Of a DNA stretch of 64,000 bases, positions 24,873 through 36,083 are shown piece by piece. The notes below the pieces were generated by a model. The model was not told the DNA's origin, searched no databases, and worked only from the letters and a program-made list of their open reading frames with translations. Within the stretch, counting starts at the first letter, position 1. Each line of letters opens with the position of its first letter. The translations under genes were made by a program, and so were the position numbers. The stretch is from assembly GCA_018350325.1 (NCBI GenBank), contig JAEVLN010000031.1:169472-233471 (forward strand), in the 5' to 3' direction. Origin of the DNA: Globodera rostochiensis (lineage: Eukaryota > Nematoda > Chromadorea > Rhabditida > Heteroderidae).

Positions 24873-25343
24873 CATGGTGTCAAACACTAGATTACCTCCC
24901 ATAAAATTAAAATTATCTGCAAAAGTCCATTCTTTAGGGGTGTACTTTTTTTCGATTTTTTCGTAAAATTTTTCATTTTCGAAAACGAAAACGAAACGAA
25001 AAATCTATTTTTTTATTTTCGAAAACGAAAACGAAACGAAAAAAAAATTCTAGGACGAAAACGAAACACGAAAACGAAACCCAAAAAACCACGAAAACGA
25101 CGAAAAACACGAAAACGAAACGAAATTTCGTGCAGCCCTGCCTCTTACCTTCGTGATTTTGATCAGTTATTTTATAACCATTCATGGTCTTTCACAAGCC
25201 AAAACTCGCAGTTTGGCCTGAAATTTATAGGATAAGGATGGTTTATTTGTAGTTTGTTAATTATTAATGTTATCATTGCAACAACTTTTATTTATTGTGA
25301 TCAAAATAAACAAATTAACGCATTTAAAATTTCGCATTTTAAT

Positions 25344-25513
25344 TAGAGACCGGACTTGAGCTTCGAGCGAGACGAGATTCTCGAAAAAAAAATCTCGGAT
25401 CTCTAAAATCTCGAAAATTCAGTTTTATTCGAGACGAGATGTCGAGACGACTCGAGAATCACGTCGAGATTTTTCGAGATTTCGAGACGAGATCTCGTCT
25501 CGACCGGTCTCTA
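25344..25513. mobile_element. hAT-like MITE, 170 bp, TAGAGACCGG ends
   Basis: The terminal inverted repeats are TAGAGACCGG and CCGGTCTCTA. The flanking 8-mers are ATTTTAAT (25336-25343) and GTTTTAAT (25514-25521), differing at one base. The interior is made of ctcgag/gagacgag words repeated in both orientations, so it is strongly self-complementary. It is short and non-coding. Confidence 0.85.
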
Positions 25514-26507
25514 GTTTTAATTACTGTTAGCACTTATTTAATAAATTATGTGTTGGCCATCTTTAGGCATTGATCACGATTATAATTAATATACCTATAT
25601 GTTGGGCGAATAATTTAAAGCTAATTTTTGTTTGTTTTAAATTTTTTGGCATAAGATAGCTTTCCATGGAGTTTTCTAAAGAATCCGAATATTCACTTTT
25701 ATTTAAGAGTAAGATGGCAAGACTGCAACGATGTTAATTCAAGAAGAAATGGATTTGGCAAAGGGTCAGCAGTTGGTTAAAAAATAATTATACATAATTT
25801 AATTTATATTATATAAATTATCGAAGCTCTCTGAATTATCTTTATTACATTATTATATTTTTACCAAAATGTGCATAATGTTAAAGCCGATTAAAAGTTG
25901 TCGACGTCATATCTAATGCAAAAACGTAAAAGGATAACCTGTTTCGCAAACTTGACTGATGACCCAAAGGCCTGAATTTTATTTTTCTCATAAGAAGAAT
26001 TTGGTTCTCATTTATATTTTATCTTGTTTAAATGCTAGTTGATTTAAATGATTATATTTCAAAACCATGATCTGGTCTCACAATTTTGTAAAATTTATAT
26101 TTATCTTTAAATTATATTTACGCTTTTTTGCAGCAGGTGCTCTTTTTTTTTGCAAATTTTTCAAAATATTTTTCGTAATTGCTTTGGTTCTCCTCCAAAA
26201 TCGCAACTTTTAGCAGTAAGCAGTTCAACCAATCGGTGGAGACATCCGTTCCCCAAACGCCACAACATTAAATTGAAAACTTTTTATCGTTAAAAGGTAA
26301 ATACAATTTGGATTATTTTTATGAGTGACCAAATATTTTTAATTTTGGACAGAATTATCGTTAATGCTATTTGTTATTAACGCAGATGTACCTATTTAGA
26401 TTGTTTTTAAATTTAAAAACGATTCATAAGATAATTGTTTTGATCTGGCCTAAACAAATTCAAAGTGAGTTTTTTATTCGTTTCTGCACTGTTTAGGTAG
26501 AAATAAT

Positions 26508-27030
26508 GAATAACAAGTTAAACACACTGTCATTTAATCCGAACAAAAACACAAACAATTAAAATGTGCTAAAAACATAAACATTCAGCCATTTAATCCT
26601 AACAAAAACACAAAACAATCAAAATGTGTTGAAAACACAAGCATTCTGCCATTAAACCAAACAAAAACACAAAACAAGTAAAACGTTTTGAAAACACAAA
26701 CATTCAGCCATTAATCCTAACAAAAACACATAACAAGGGAAATGTTTGAAAAACACAAACATTCAGGCATTTAACCGAACCAAAACACAAGCAAGTAAAA
26801 TGTGCTAAAAACACAAACATTCAGCCATTTAATGCTAACAAAAACACATAACAAGGGAAATGTTTGGAAAACACAAACATTCAGGCATTTAATCCGAACA
26901 AAAAACACAAAACAAGTAAAATGTGTTGAAAACACAAAAATTCAACCATCTAATCCTAACAAAAACACATAACAAGGGAAATGTTTGGAAAACACAAACA
27001 TTCAGTCACTAAAACAGAACAAAAGAACAA
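26508..27030. repeat. minisatellite, about 60-bp unit, 8-9 copies
   Basis: The phrase aaacacaaacattcagcc recurs every 58-61 bp (near 26573, 26632, 26691, 26752, 26810, 26869, 26930, 26991), linked by taatcctaacaaaaacac and caagtaaaatgtg. Units differ by substitutions and small indels, and two variants (aaaatgtgttg and gggaaatgtttgg) alternate in the second half, suggesting expansion of a two-unit block. No coding frame. Confidence 0.92.
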
Positions 27031-27213
27031 AACTCAAACAGCAAAATTCAGTCCCCGGGCTATAACTCGTCGGCCATTGCTCGTAGCTGGACGGAGTCAA
27101 TAGATGAAATGTAGTTTTCGAGCTCTATCGATTGTGTAGGTGACGCGTTAAAAAAATCATAAACTTTTATGACAGCCCACCTAAAAGTTCAACAAAAATA
27201 CACACGTCTGTGC

Positions 27214-27436
27214 ACTAGCAACGAAGTCCTTAAGCGCTTTGCGCTTTAGGCCGCAAAAAAGTATTTTCCTACTAAATTTGATGCGCTGTTCACGAATCTG
27301 GACTCCGTTTTTGATTTTACTCAGTGTAAACTTCGCAAAAAATAAAATAAAATAAAATATTTTTCCCAGATTATCAATTCTTTGCACAAAGACACTTGTA
27401 TTTACTAGCAACGAAGTCCTTAAGCGCTTGCGCTTT
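27214..27436. repeat. direct pair of a 27-bp motif with palindromic tail
   Basis: ACTAGCAACGAAGTCCTTAA followed by GCGCTT(T)GCGCTTT occurs at 27214 and again at 27404, 190 bp apart. The tail AAGCGC...GCGCTT is palindromic. A shorter similarity precedes each copy. A 92-codon minus frame spans the pair and is probably accidental. Confidence 0.7.
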
Positions 27437-27620
27437 TTCCCATCAACATTCCCCATCAATTCACACTAGTTATTTTTATAAAAATATTTGTTTTTTTAGA
27501 TATTTTTGTTGGTTATTTTTAAATTTAAATTTAATTCGTTTCATTTACTTGAAAAATATTGTTTAAAACTTCTCAATATATATTTTCGTAATTAATTGCT
27601 TTTGTGTCACTAGTGCACGA

Positions 27621-27755
27621 ATGGATATTCCTTCGTTATCGACCTTCTGCATCCCTTGCAGTACGGCTGTTCGCCTTCTTGGCGATCGAATTGTTCGTCT
27701 TCAAAAATTATCAATTCAAAATTTAAATGGAGACACTGATAGTCATATCGTATGA
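27621..27755 (+). CDS. unrecognised 44-residue frame
   Basis: ATG 27621 opens MDIPSLSTFCIPCSTAVRLL, then GDRIVRLQKLSIQNLNGDTD and a stop at 27753-27755. The +2 frame is also open over the same bases (LAVRLFAFLAIELFVFKNY), more like a membrane segment. Composition is balanced against AT-rich flanks. Not recognised. Confidence 0.25.
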   Translation: MDIPSLSTFCIPCSTAVRLLGDRIVRLQKLSIQNLNGDTDSHIV

Positions 27756-28140
27756 GAATAGTTATATAATGATTAATGATTTATCGCTTAAGTGTTGAAT
27801 TTATCATTAATTTTGGAAACTGCCGACCTTGCCAAATAGATTCTCCAATCTTTATTTTTGTTTTTTGGAAATTAAATTAACATCATTAATAAATCATTTT
27901 TAATCTTTTTATTCAATGGATTTTTTTTTTTGAATTGTCTTTGTTTATAAACGAAAATGTGTTTATAAATTATATCTGATCTAGAATTTTAACACCAATT
28001 CATTTATTCTCATTAAAAGGAACGGATGGATAAATTTTTATTTGTAAGTAAAAATTCATAGTTTTTTATGCATTTAATTGAGATTTTAACTAGTTAATTA
28101 GGAGTAATAAATAATTTTTAATTAATTATTAAGTTCATAA

Positions 28141-28341
28141 ATTAAAATCTATAATAATTTTTGTGTATCTTATTTGCGAATAACTGCATACCTTGCCTTG
28201 GCAATTTTCATTGTCTCCACGCGCAAGATACGCTTGTTGATTCGTTGTTCTCGTTGCATTATGGTAATAAAACATAATGACTCTCTTTCTATGAATCGAA
28301 ATGTACTAAAATTAAATATTTCATTAATTGAGAAATATTGA
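28141..28341 (+). CDS. unrecognised 66-codon frame with membrane-like segment
   Basis: This stop-to-stop frame lacks an early ATG. Its middle reads YLRITAYLALAIFIVSTRKI, then RLLIRCSRCIM: a hydrophobic span of about 17 residues followed by positive charges, as in a membrane helix with a cytoplasmic anchor. The ends become AT-driven, so an internal exon is the likeliest interpretation if it is real. Confidence 0.25.
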   Translation: MKIYNNFCVSYLRITAYLALAIFIVSTRKIRLLIRCSRCIMVIKHNDSLSMNRNVLKLNISLIEKY

Positions 28342-28842
28342 ACGCTATTTTACTTCAATTATACACTTGAATGGTTATATTTAAAAATTTACATCATTTA
28401 AGATATATAAAATAGTTTAACTCTTTAATTTAACTAGTTATATTTGCAAAAACACCAATTTAATTATTCATGGTCAGTGTTTTTTAAAAATATGATTTGT
28501 TAAGCTATTTTTGATGATGTTTTTTTTAATTTAAAAGAGAGGGATTTAGATCGGTTCTGTAATTCATAGCAACTCTATAACATTCATTAATGTAAATTTT
28601 AATTCTTAATCATTGTGTACAGTTAACTTTGATGAAAATTTCTATTTATACAATTTTTTGGTTTGCATAATCTTTTAATAAATTTTCATTCCCTGATTTA
28701 TAATTAACTTGTACCTCAATATCTTTGGATAGCAACTTGGGTACGTAATCAGAACTGGACATTTTTGTTAAGGTCTTAACTTATATTAATTTATTGTGCG
28801 CATACCTTTTTGTTTCCTCGCTCTTCGGCCGTGTGGGCTTCG

Positions 28843-30755
28843 GACGGTTAGAGTAATTTGGTCATCAACGCACCCCATCTAATAATTTTTTTAGTTACTT
28901 TTTTGAACATTTTATTTTTTGAAAAAATAGTGTGCTAAAAAGAGAGAGTCAGACGGTTAGAGTAATTTGGTCATCAACACACCCCATCTAATATTTTTTT
29001 AGTTACGTTTTTAACCATTTTATTTTTTGAAGAAATTGTGTGCTAAAAAGAGAGCGGCAGACGGTTAGAGTAATTTGGTCATCAACACACCCCATCTAAT
29101 ATTTTTTTAGTTACGTTTTTAACCATTTTATTTTTTGAAGAAATTGTGTGCTAAAAAGAGAGCGGCAGACGGTTAGAGTAATTTGGTCATCAACGCACCC
29201 CATCTAATAATTTTTTAGTTACTTTTTTGAACATTTAATTTTTTGAAGAATAGTGTGCTAAAAAGAAAGAGTCAGACGGTTAGACTAATTTGGTCATCAA
29301 CGCACCCAATCTAATAATTTTTTAGTTTAATTTCTGAAATTATTATTTTTTAAAGAAATAGTGTGGTAAAAGGAGAGAGTCAGGCGGCGAGACTAATTTG
29401 GTCATCAACGCATCCTATCTAATAATTTTTTAGTTACTTTTTGAACATTTTATTTTTTGAAGAAATAGTGTGCTAAAAAGGGAGAGTCAGACGGTTAGAG
29501 TAATTTGGTCATCAACACACCCCATCTAATAATTTTTTAGTTACTTTTTTGAACATTTTATTTTTTGAAAAAATAGTGTGCTAAAAAGAAAGAGTCAGAC
29601 GGTTAGACTAATTTGGTCATCAACCCACCCCATCTAATAATTTTTTAGTTACTTTTTTAAACATTTTATTTTTTGAATAAATTGTGTGCTAAAAAGAGAG
29701 CGGCAGACGGTTAGACTAAATTGGTCATCAACGCACCCCATCTAATAATTTTTAGTTACTTTTTTGAACATTTTATTTTTGAATAAATTGTGTGCTAAAA
29801 AGAGAGCGGCAGACGGTTAGACTAATTTGGTCATCAACGCACCCCACCTAATAATTTTTTAGTTACTTTTTTGAACATTTTATTTTTTGAATAAATTGTG
29901 TGCTAAAAAGAGAGCGGCAGACGTTTAGACTAAATTGGTTATCAACGCACCCCATCTAATAATTTTTTAGTTGCTTTTTTGAACATTTTATTTTTTGAAG
30001 GTGCTAAAAAGAAAGAGTCAGACGGTTAGACTAATTTGGTCATCAACGCACCCCATCTAATAATTTTTTAGTTACTTTTTTGAACCTTTTATTTTTTGAA
30101 AAAATAGTGTGCTAAAAAGAGAGAGTCAGACGATTAGAGTAACTTAGTCATCAACGCACCCCATCTAATAATTTTTTAGTTACGTTTTTGAACATTTTAT
30201 TTTTTGAAGAAATAGTGTGCTAAAAAGATAGTCGACGGTTAGAGTAATTTGGTCATCAACGCACCCCTTTTTTGAACATTTTATTTTTTAAAGAAATAAT
30301 ATGCTAAAAAGAGAGAGTCAGACGGTTAGAATAATTTGGTCATCAACGCACCCCATCTAATAATTTTTTAGTTACTTTTTTGAACATTTTATTTTTTTGA
30401 AGAAATAGTGTGCTAAAAAGAGAGAGTCAGACGGTTAGAGTAATTTGGTCATCAACGCACCCCATCTAATAATTTTTTAGTTACTTTTTTGAACATTTTA
30501 TTTTTTGAAGAAATAATATGCTAAAAAGAGAGTGGCAGACGGTTAGAGTAATTTGGTCATCAACGCTAATTTTTTAGTTACTTTTTTGAACCTTTTATTT
30601 TTTGAAAAAATAGTGTGCTAAAAAGAGAGAGTCAGACGATTAGAGTAATTTAGTCATCAACGCACCCCATCTAATAATTTTTTAGTTACGTTTTTGAACA
30701 TTTTATTTTTTGAAGAAATAGTGTGCTAAAAAGATAGTCGACGGTTAGAGTAATT
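28843..30755. repeat. satellite, 108-bp unit, about 18 copies
   Basis: The unit contains gacggttagagtaatttgg, tcatcaacgcaccccatct, taataattttttagttac, a run tttgaacattttatttttt, and gtgctaaaaagagagagtc. Starts are spaced 107-109 bp apart, with two shortened units near 30235-30300 and 30545-30590. The block at about 30080-30250, with rare variants (gacgattagagtaac, gatagtcgacgg), recurs at about 30590-30755, so expansion also worked on a multi-unit block. No coding frame. It abuts the Polinton fragment. Confidence 0.95.
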
Positions 30756-30768
30756 AACATTTTGCTTG

Positions 30769-31176
30769 TTAAAATTTTGCTGTTGAGAATAGAGCAAATT
30801 TATAAAAAATGCTGACCAACAAGAAAACTTTTGGGAAATTGCGTAATTTTTGTGAATAAAAGCCAAAGTTGCACAAGTTCTCTGAATGATTTTTCAAAAT
30901 AAGGGTTGAACAATAGAAGACCCCCCTCAAATAGTAGACCCCCCCCTCCCCTACATCCTTTGCAGCAATCGGATAACTGAGTTCCGTGTCGAGGTACACC
31001 TTGTAGCTGTACAACTGGTTGGAGTCGTACACCTCTCGCTGGTTGATATGCACTTTCAAGTTTCGAATAAAGGTTGCCCCGGGCATTTGGATTAGCCCAA
31101 CCGAGTCAGACGACCCAATATTATGAAGCAATCCATCTTCGGCAATCTTTTTGATCTTTAAACTCAGTGAACACAA
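30769..31176 (-). pseudogene. Polinton/Maverick capsid-protein fragment, second part
   Basis: The first 65 or so residues resemble the F54H12.2-like major capsid protein family of Polinton/Maverick elements: IQMPGATFIRNLKVHINQRE, a tyrosine-rich strand and LDTELSYPIAAKD. These proteins form the predicted double-jelly-roll capsid of a virus-like transposon. The similarity stops near 30960 at a G-rich tract, after which the frame is unrelated. Upstream, a one-base slip near 31153-31160 puts this part out of frame with the preceding exon. The fragment covers only the N-terminal fifth or so of the usual protein and ends against the satellite. Confidence 0.75.
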
Positions 31177-31216
31177 AGACCTTGCTCAGATCAATATAAC
31201 TGGTTATTGGGTGAAT

Positions 31217-31528
31217 CTAAATTTTATTGGCGATTGAGTACGCAAAGACAAATTTATCGATTACCTTAAAATGAAAAGGCCTAGAGCTTATCGGGTTCAA
31301 GGTCAAATATTCCCGATAGCTTGAGTTTGACACTGCGCAGTTTGTTGGGGGAGTCGTAAAAAAGTCTAGCCCCGCATTTGCCACCTCCGCACTCGCAACA
31401 TCCACTTTTTTATACAACATTAGCAAAGCAAACAATAAATAATAACCGAGGGAATCAAATCGCTTCTTTTTTAAAAGAGCTCTCTTATAATTAAATAATT
31501 GAGTGCAGAATCCCTCAAACTTTTTCAA
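31217..31528 (-). pseudogene. Polinton/Maverick capsid-protein fragment, first part
   Basis: The second half of this frame (AGLDFFTTPPTNCAVSNSSY, then a segment ending PFHFK) resembles the extreme N-terminus of F54H12.2-like capsid proteins. Its first 45 codons are lysine/leucine-rich and probably precede the true start. A 48-bp GT-AG intron, 31264 down to 31217, separates it from the second part. The piece is therefore a spliced, host-adapted copy that later broke. No other Polinton genes (polymerase B, integrase, ATPase) are seen. Confidence 0.7.
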
Positions 31529-31529
31529 A

Positions 31530-33625
31530 TTTGACTATTTTACATTAGGTTATAATAAATTGTATTATTATGGAGTAGATTATAAATTAATAATAAATCC
31601 ATGAAATGTTATTTTTATTTATAAATTTTAAATTGTACATAGTTTTTTATAAAAAAAAATAATTCATTTAATTATATTTGATAAATTTATTTGCACTTTT
31701 AATAAACGCATTAACAAGGATAGCATATAATTTTATTGGATTTATAAATTGGAAAAATTTATTATATAATTTATTTGCTAAATAGATTACAACCGCTTCT
31801 TACCCAAAATCGCCGACGAGCGACAAGCCTGTTTTTTAAAGTTTTCAATAAATTTTTAAATTTTACGCTTTAAAAATTGCCGTTTTATTTTATTTGAATA
31901 ATCTTAATATTTAATTTCCTAAAAATAAGGCTTTAAAACCAAAACAAAAAAAGATAATAATTAATATTGTACAATGAAATATATAGAAATGAGAGTTAAA
32001 CAATTTAAAATGTTTGAACAGGTTTAAATTTTGAAAAAATGCCAAAATCTACCCAACTTCCACACCAGCTTCGACAAACAAACCTAAATATTCAAACATA
32101 CTAAACGAATTTATTTAATTATAACTTTGAATTAATTTTACTAATGATCGTCCTTTTTATTTTACAAAATTAATAACAAAAATCTTCAAGTAAAATAAGC
32201 GTCGATTTAAAGAATGTATTTATTAAAAACTCAAAATTTTTAAAAATTATTTAATAATTTTGGTAAAAACTAAATAAATTATGGAAAATAACTATTAGTA
32301 AAGTATTTAAGATTTTTTTGTGGGCGAAATAAAATTTCAAATTTTTGAATTAAAACCACTAAAATAAACTACTATATACAAAGATTATGCCAAAAGAAAT
32401 GTTTGAGTAATAAAAAAAAACAAAGACTATTAAATTCAATAAATCCAAAGTTAATCGCTATTTATACTAATTGATAAATATTTTCTGAACTGTGTTACCG
32501 AAATGCTGCAAAAAGCATAGCTAAATTACAAAATAATGTTTATACATTTTCATTTTTGCTAATGAACTTATACTGAATAAATATAATAAATGTGCTATTC
32601 AGAAAAGATTTAAATGCTGACGAATAAACGATTGCAAATTTGATTTAATTTTTCAATATTGTATAAAAAAACAACATAAATAAAATATTAGACAAGTTTG
32701 AAATGGTAAAGAAAAACGAAAAGGACATCTATAAAATAATTCTTGACAAACTTGACAAAACTGTTCTAAAAAAAGTAACGCATGTGGCTGCTAAAATAAA
32801 AGGCTATTAATAAATACTTTAAGAAAAATTTAATTTTTCTTTATTTTTTTTTTGGTTGCTGATTCTTTTGAGCAAAAAGCATTAATTAAAAATCTTTAAT
32901 TTGCTATTTAAATGTAAAGCACCTTTTAAATTTTTTTTGTCTTTTCTGTCATTTTCTTTATTCAAACAAATTTTAAAGTTAGGTTATATAATTTATAGCA
33001 TGTTGTCAATTTTTAAAATATAATTAGAACATACTAAGTTTTACTTTAATAAATTTGGCATATCAGGTATATGAATGTATAAGTTGATGTTATTGAATTA
33101 TTAATGAGATCATTTTTAATTATAAGATTTGGCCAAATACTTTATTTATTTTTTGATAAATTAAATTGCCTACTAAAACCAAATATTGATTTGTGAACAA
33201 AAATGAATGTGTGACTAAAGAAGATGGTGCCGTTTCACTCGCCTCCCCCTCCAAGGAAAATCAATTATGCGCTGGTGGACGGGAAGCATTCACTTTTCAG
33301 ACACTGTTCGTTTAACGTAAAATTAAGCGAGTTTCAATGTTGACAATGCCATTTTTATATTCGTATAATTTCTTTAATTAAAAAACAAACGTATAATTAA
33401 TCATAACAATGCTTTGCGTTTTGCGAAAAGTGGGCAAACCCAAATAGATGTTATATAGGTATGTAAAAAAGCATATCTAATAAAAAATGAGCCTCCGCTG
33501 CGACGTCACTCTGGTTTTGATTATAATTCCACCCAAAGTTTTAAAATAAAAAATAGATATTAAAACGATTTAAAAACAATAAATTAATTAAAAAAATTAC
33601 GCTAAGTTGATGTGATCAATATATA
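31530..33625. other. A-rich AT desert, no gene seen
   Basis: Nothing supportable as a gene. An island at 33235-33290 (cctccccctccaagg) is G+C-richer and has no convincing frame. A short T-rich patch lies at 32830-32960. Confidence 0.45.
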
Positions 33626-33629
33626 TTAT

Positions 33630-33809
33630 TAGGGTTGGACAAACCCGGGTTATCCGGGACCGGTATCCGGGTGTTTTTGGAAATTTTTGGGGTAAAATTA
33701 TCCGGGTCTTGGACCAAGCCCAGCCAAATTATCCGGACGGATATCCGGGTGTTTTTGAGCTATCCGGTATCCGGGGGACCCGGATAATATCCGGTTTTGT
33801 CCAACCCTA
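33630..33809. mobile_element. hAT-like MITE, 180 bp, TAGGGTTGGAC ends
   Basis: The inverted ends are TAGGGTTGGACAAAC and GTTTTGTCCAACCCTA. The flanking 8-mers are TATATTAT (33622-33629) and TATATTAC (33810-33817), one mismatch. The interior is filled with tatccggg/cccggata words in both orientations. The small open frame across its right end is accidental. Confidence 0.87.
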
Positions 33810-33894
33810 TATATTACTCATAGAATCAAAACAAACAAAGAATATGCTAAAAGTTTATACATTGAAAGTGTGGCTTTATCAATATTTTACGTAA

Positions 33895-34104
33895 TTAAAA
33901 ATTTAAATTTACAGGAAACTTTAAATAGAATGAACATTTGTCAGCACTAGAATTTGTAAAATCCCACAAACATTGACTGGACAGACCAGCATGTCTCAAC
34001 ATTCTGAACACTTTGGCCGGTTCTGTAAAGTTCGCTAAAAATTTAAGCAAAACATATTCCCAAAAATTATTGTTAAAAAATGCCCAAACATTATAAAATA
34101 ACAA
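33895..34104 (-). CDS. unrecognised 69-residue frame
   Basis: After an aromatic N-terminus the frame reads FLANFTEPAKVFRMLRHAGL, SSQCLWDFTNSSADKCSFYL. Two cysteines and a balanced composition make it one of the more protein-like frames in this region, and the strand agrees with the local A-rich plus strand. No family is recognised. Confidence 0.25.
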   Translation of the reverse strand: MLFYNVWAFFNNNFWEYVLLKFLANFTEPAKVFRMLRHAGLSSQCLWDFTNSSADKCSFYLKFPVNLNF

Positions 34105-35493
34105 ATGGGAAAAAAATATTAAAAAACATATTTGACGAACTGTATTATTATTGGAGGGTGAGCAAGCTCACGGAGAAAATAATTAACCCCTGTGCAATGA
34201 AAGAGAGCGGCTCGACCTGAATTATGCATATAACGATTTATTCAATTTTTACCAAATCTAAATGTTTTTCTGCTTTTGTCCAAGATTATTAAAAAAAAAT
34301 TAGTAATTTCAATAATGTAAGTAAAAGGGGTCACGCCAAAGGTTATTGGGCATTAATCCTTTCTTATTCTGAACAAGTTGTTATCAGAAATTAGTAAATG
34401 AACATATTAAAAAATAAATTAATCCTAATTTGTTAACGCAAATAAATGCGCTTAGTTTCGTCGGGGAAAATGATTAAATTAAAAAAATGTTTAAACATAT
34501 GGTCAAATTATCTATTTTGTTATAATCTAAACAGAAATAATTAAATTCAAAAAAATAATAATAAATGAAAACTCAAAGCGGATTAAAGCATTAAAAGAAC
34601 TAAAAAAAAAGATATTTTTCTAGTACAAATATTTTTTATGCAAAGCTTCAATAAGCTCAATATAAAATCTAAATGAAGTTTTATAAAAATAAATGACAAA
34701 AGTGAAGTTTGTGATTTCATTTCATTATTTTTATTAAGAACAAAATAAATTATATTAAGTTATCATTTTTTGATTTATTTATCTTCTTTTAAATAAAGGA
34801 AACACTTCTTGTGCTTCCTTTGAAAATTCTGCTTCAATTACCACAAAAGAATAAATACAAATTTAGAATCCATTTAGGTATATTATTTTTAAATATAGAT
34901 TTTTATTTTGATGATTCAAGCGCTTATTTTATTATTTTTTGATGCTAAGTAACACGGTCATCATGTTTAAATAAAGTTTATATAATTTTCAACCACATAA
35001 TTTCCATGAAATTATATCCATCCATACGCGCAATAGTGAGAATGAAACAATGAATGAATAATTATATAAAATAAAACCAAATCCGAGCCTAAATAATAAA
35101 AGTAAATACTCATCTAATTTCAAAATGTTGTATTTTATGAATTTAGTAACAGTAGCAAACGAAAGATGGAATAAGCACCGCTGGCTCAAAATTATTTTTG
35201 ACTTTACGATTAATGCCTTAAACCTCCAAATTAAAAATGAACAATTGCCTCCGTGTGACTATAATCACAAGGTGCACAAAAACAGTTTCAACCTCGGGGT
35301 TAAACAATTGCCTTTCTGGATAAAGAAAGTATAAAAAAAATTTAGATATTATCTTTCGTTGTAATATAATCACAAAAAATTATCATAAATAGGTTATTAA
35401 AATCCTAAAAATATAACAAAAACAACATGTTTAAATCAGTATTTGTTATTAATAACTAAGAATTCAATAAAAAATCTGGGTTAATCAATAAAA

Positions 35494-35688
35494 TCAACTT
35501 AATAATAAATAAAATCTATAGTTTAAGCAATTTCGATGCAATTTGGCCAATGTATTCATGCAATTATTCCAAATATACTTAACACTGCGTGAAAAACTGC
35601 GGAATGAGTAACCACTGGTCAGCGCTCTAGGATTGGCGATAAAAATTATGACAATTCTAATAAAATATTCTAAAAGGATTAAAATCAT
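35494..35688 (-). CDS. unrecognised 64-residue frame
   Basis: A hydrophobic start (MILILLEYFIRIVIIFIANP) is followed by RALTSGYSFRSFSRSVKYIW and NNCMNTLAKLHRNCLNYRFY. It could be a short membrane-anchored protein or an exon. The neighbouring minus frame at 34989-35189 is hydrophobic and AT-driven. Not recognised. Confidence 0.22.
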   Translation of the reverse strand: MILILLEYFIRIVIIFIANPRALTSGYSFRSFSRSVKYIWNNCMNTLAKLHRNCLNYRFYLLLS

Positions 35689-35972
35689 TAATTGTGTTTA
35701 TTCGTGCGTAACTATCAAACTGAACAATAATCCCACAAAACCTTTTTTTTAAAATTAACTAATCAAGCTAATAAACTTAAAATAATCTTTTATTATAAAT
35801 TTAATCAGGTATTGTTAAACCTAAAGAAAATTTCAAATAAAATACATAACAAATATCTAGACCACAAATCCTTGTTTCAGATAAAATTAAATAATTTAAA
35901 TAAATTGTTGAAATGACTTTTAGAGCATTAAAAACAAACAAATAGTACTCTACTACCCCTAGCTACCGATAA

Positions 35973-36083
35973 TACATTAATGTGACCTGGCTGTATGAAA
36001 ACTTGTGGCTGGCCACCAAGGGTTTGTCAAACGGTCGGAGTCGACTGACTGTGCAGATGCAAAATGCAGCAAATCTAGGATAG
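35973..36083 (+). CDS. unrecognised 36-codon island
   Basis: The frame after TAA 35970-35972 reads NVTWLYENLWLATKGLSNGR, SRLTVQMQNAANLG and stops. The composition is clearly non-random for this DNA, with three tryptophan/tyrosine positions and a balanced third base. The minus frame is open too (SAQSVDSDRLTNPWWPATSF). No start codon is visible, so an exon or relic is likely. Confidence 0.25.
   Translation, partial: YINVTWLYENLWLATKGLSNGRSRLTVQMQNAANLG

Larger units (their letters stand above)
23857..25140. mobile_element. hAT-type MITE, 1284 bp, CAGGGCTGCACG ends
   Basis: The element starts CAGGGCTGCACGAAA and ends TTTCGTGCAGCCCTG, with a perfect 8-bp target duplication CCTCTTAC at 23849-23856 and 25141-25148. 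CAGGG-type ends with 8-bp duplications are typical of hAT elements. Both subterminal zones are dense arrays of ACGAAAACGAAA words in inverted orientation, so the single strand could fold back over about 150 bp. No transposase is present. Inside lie a second element (24279-24536), a GC-rich hairpin motif and a tRNA-like segment. The perfect duplication indicates that all cargo moved or accumulated within one insertion. Confidence 0.92.

Noticed and set aside
23761..25185. Frames rich in KRNEK or RFRF at the ends of the large MITE
   Set aside because: They translate the ACGAAAACGAAA subterminal repeats and cross the element boundary.
26508..30755. Possible CRISPR array
   Set aside because: The units are contiguous tandem repeats without unique spacers, in a eukaryotic context.
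33709..33894. 61-residue frame starting MDQAQPNYPD
   Set aside because: It begins inside the 180-bp MITE and runs across its right end into AT-rich flank.
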